From a virus, in IMG/VR virus record IMGVR_UViG_3300034106_000633, positions 1-21,789 of that record: a stretch of 21,789 nucleotides of DNA; one strand, given 5' to 3'. The position numbers were made by a program, and so were the translations under genes. The notes under the pieces were generated by a model that was not told where the DNA came from, did not search any database, and worked only from the letters and a program-made list of their open reading frames with translations. Shown here piece after piece: positions 21,776 through 21,789 of the stretch (the stretch's first letter is position 1; each line of letters opens with the position of its first letter).

Positions 21776-21789
21776 TTTACTTTGATTTT

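Noticed and set aside
1-21789. CRISPR arrays, insertion sequences, integrase or attachment sites
   Set aside because: No regularly spaced repeats, transposase motifs or recombinase genes were seen on either strand.

Overview
The window is a stretch of a tailed bacteriophage genome or prophage. It holds terminase, capsid, portal and tail genes, all on the minus strand and tightly packed, so transcription runs from position 21789 towards 1. Three things suggest a host in the Bacteroidota, most likely a flavobacterium. The DNA is AT-rich. The leaders before start codons are A/T-rich and mostly lack Shine-Dalgarno sequences. The one convincing promoter has the Bacteroidota form (TTG, 19 bases, TATATTTG). 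Several proteins are also of types I recognise from flavobacterial phages. No integrase, replication or lysis gene was seen here, so lifestyle cannot be decided.

Layout in transcription order. (1) 21775-20976: three small genes, including a short helix-turn-helix protein, closed by a terminator. (2) 20874-19160: a promoter, then a DnaJ-type zinc-finger protein, a small membrane protein, a sigma-factor-like protein, a Cys-containing conserved protein and a 54-residue protein with an F-x2-RCM...QR-x-AVC motif. (3) 19163-17686: a 66-residue protein, a ParB-like protein and a Mom-type DNA-modification enzyme, a likely anti-restriction cassette. A cloverleaf-like structured region follows. (4) 17600-16136: small and large terminase. 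(5) 16126-8714: tail module, with a chaperone-like gene, neck/tail completion proteins, two large tail proteins, a 52-residue protein and the tape measure. (6) 8702-5144: XkdF-type prohead protease, small conserved proteins, scaffold-like protein, decoration-like protein and major capsid protein. (7) 5070-1832: tail-tube-like protein, a small protein, portal and connector. (8) 1844-1: tail-fibre-type proteins, the last cut by the window edge. The order is unusual: the tail module lies between terminase and head genes, and the portal follows the capsid gene.

The most interesting observations are as follows. First, the chaperone-like gene at 15197-15943 contains a run of nine T on the coding strand. 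A -1 shift there opens a second frame of 92 residues that has no start codon of its own, ends at 15174 and looks like real protein. About 255 bases would then encode two protein ends. Second, a short motif (AAAACACGA on the coding strand) occurs about 16 times, almost always in the same orientation, in more than one reading frame and once between genes. Third, a tRNA-shaped four-stem structure lies between the Mom gene and the small terminase gene. Fourth, four short genes missed by ordinary length cut-offs fit into the gaps (19160-19324, 15956-16126, 10641-10799 and, less surely, 1722-1844).

All functions are read from motifs and gene order without database searches. The chaperone, connector, tail-tube and decoration assignments are less certain than terminase, portal, protease, capsid, tape measure, Mom and ParB.
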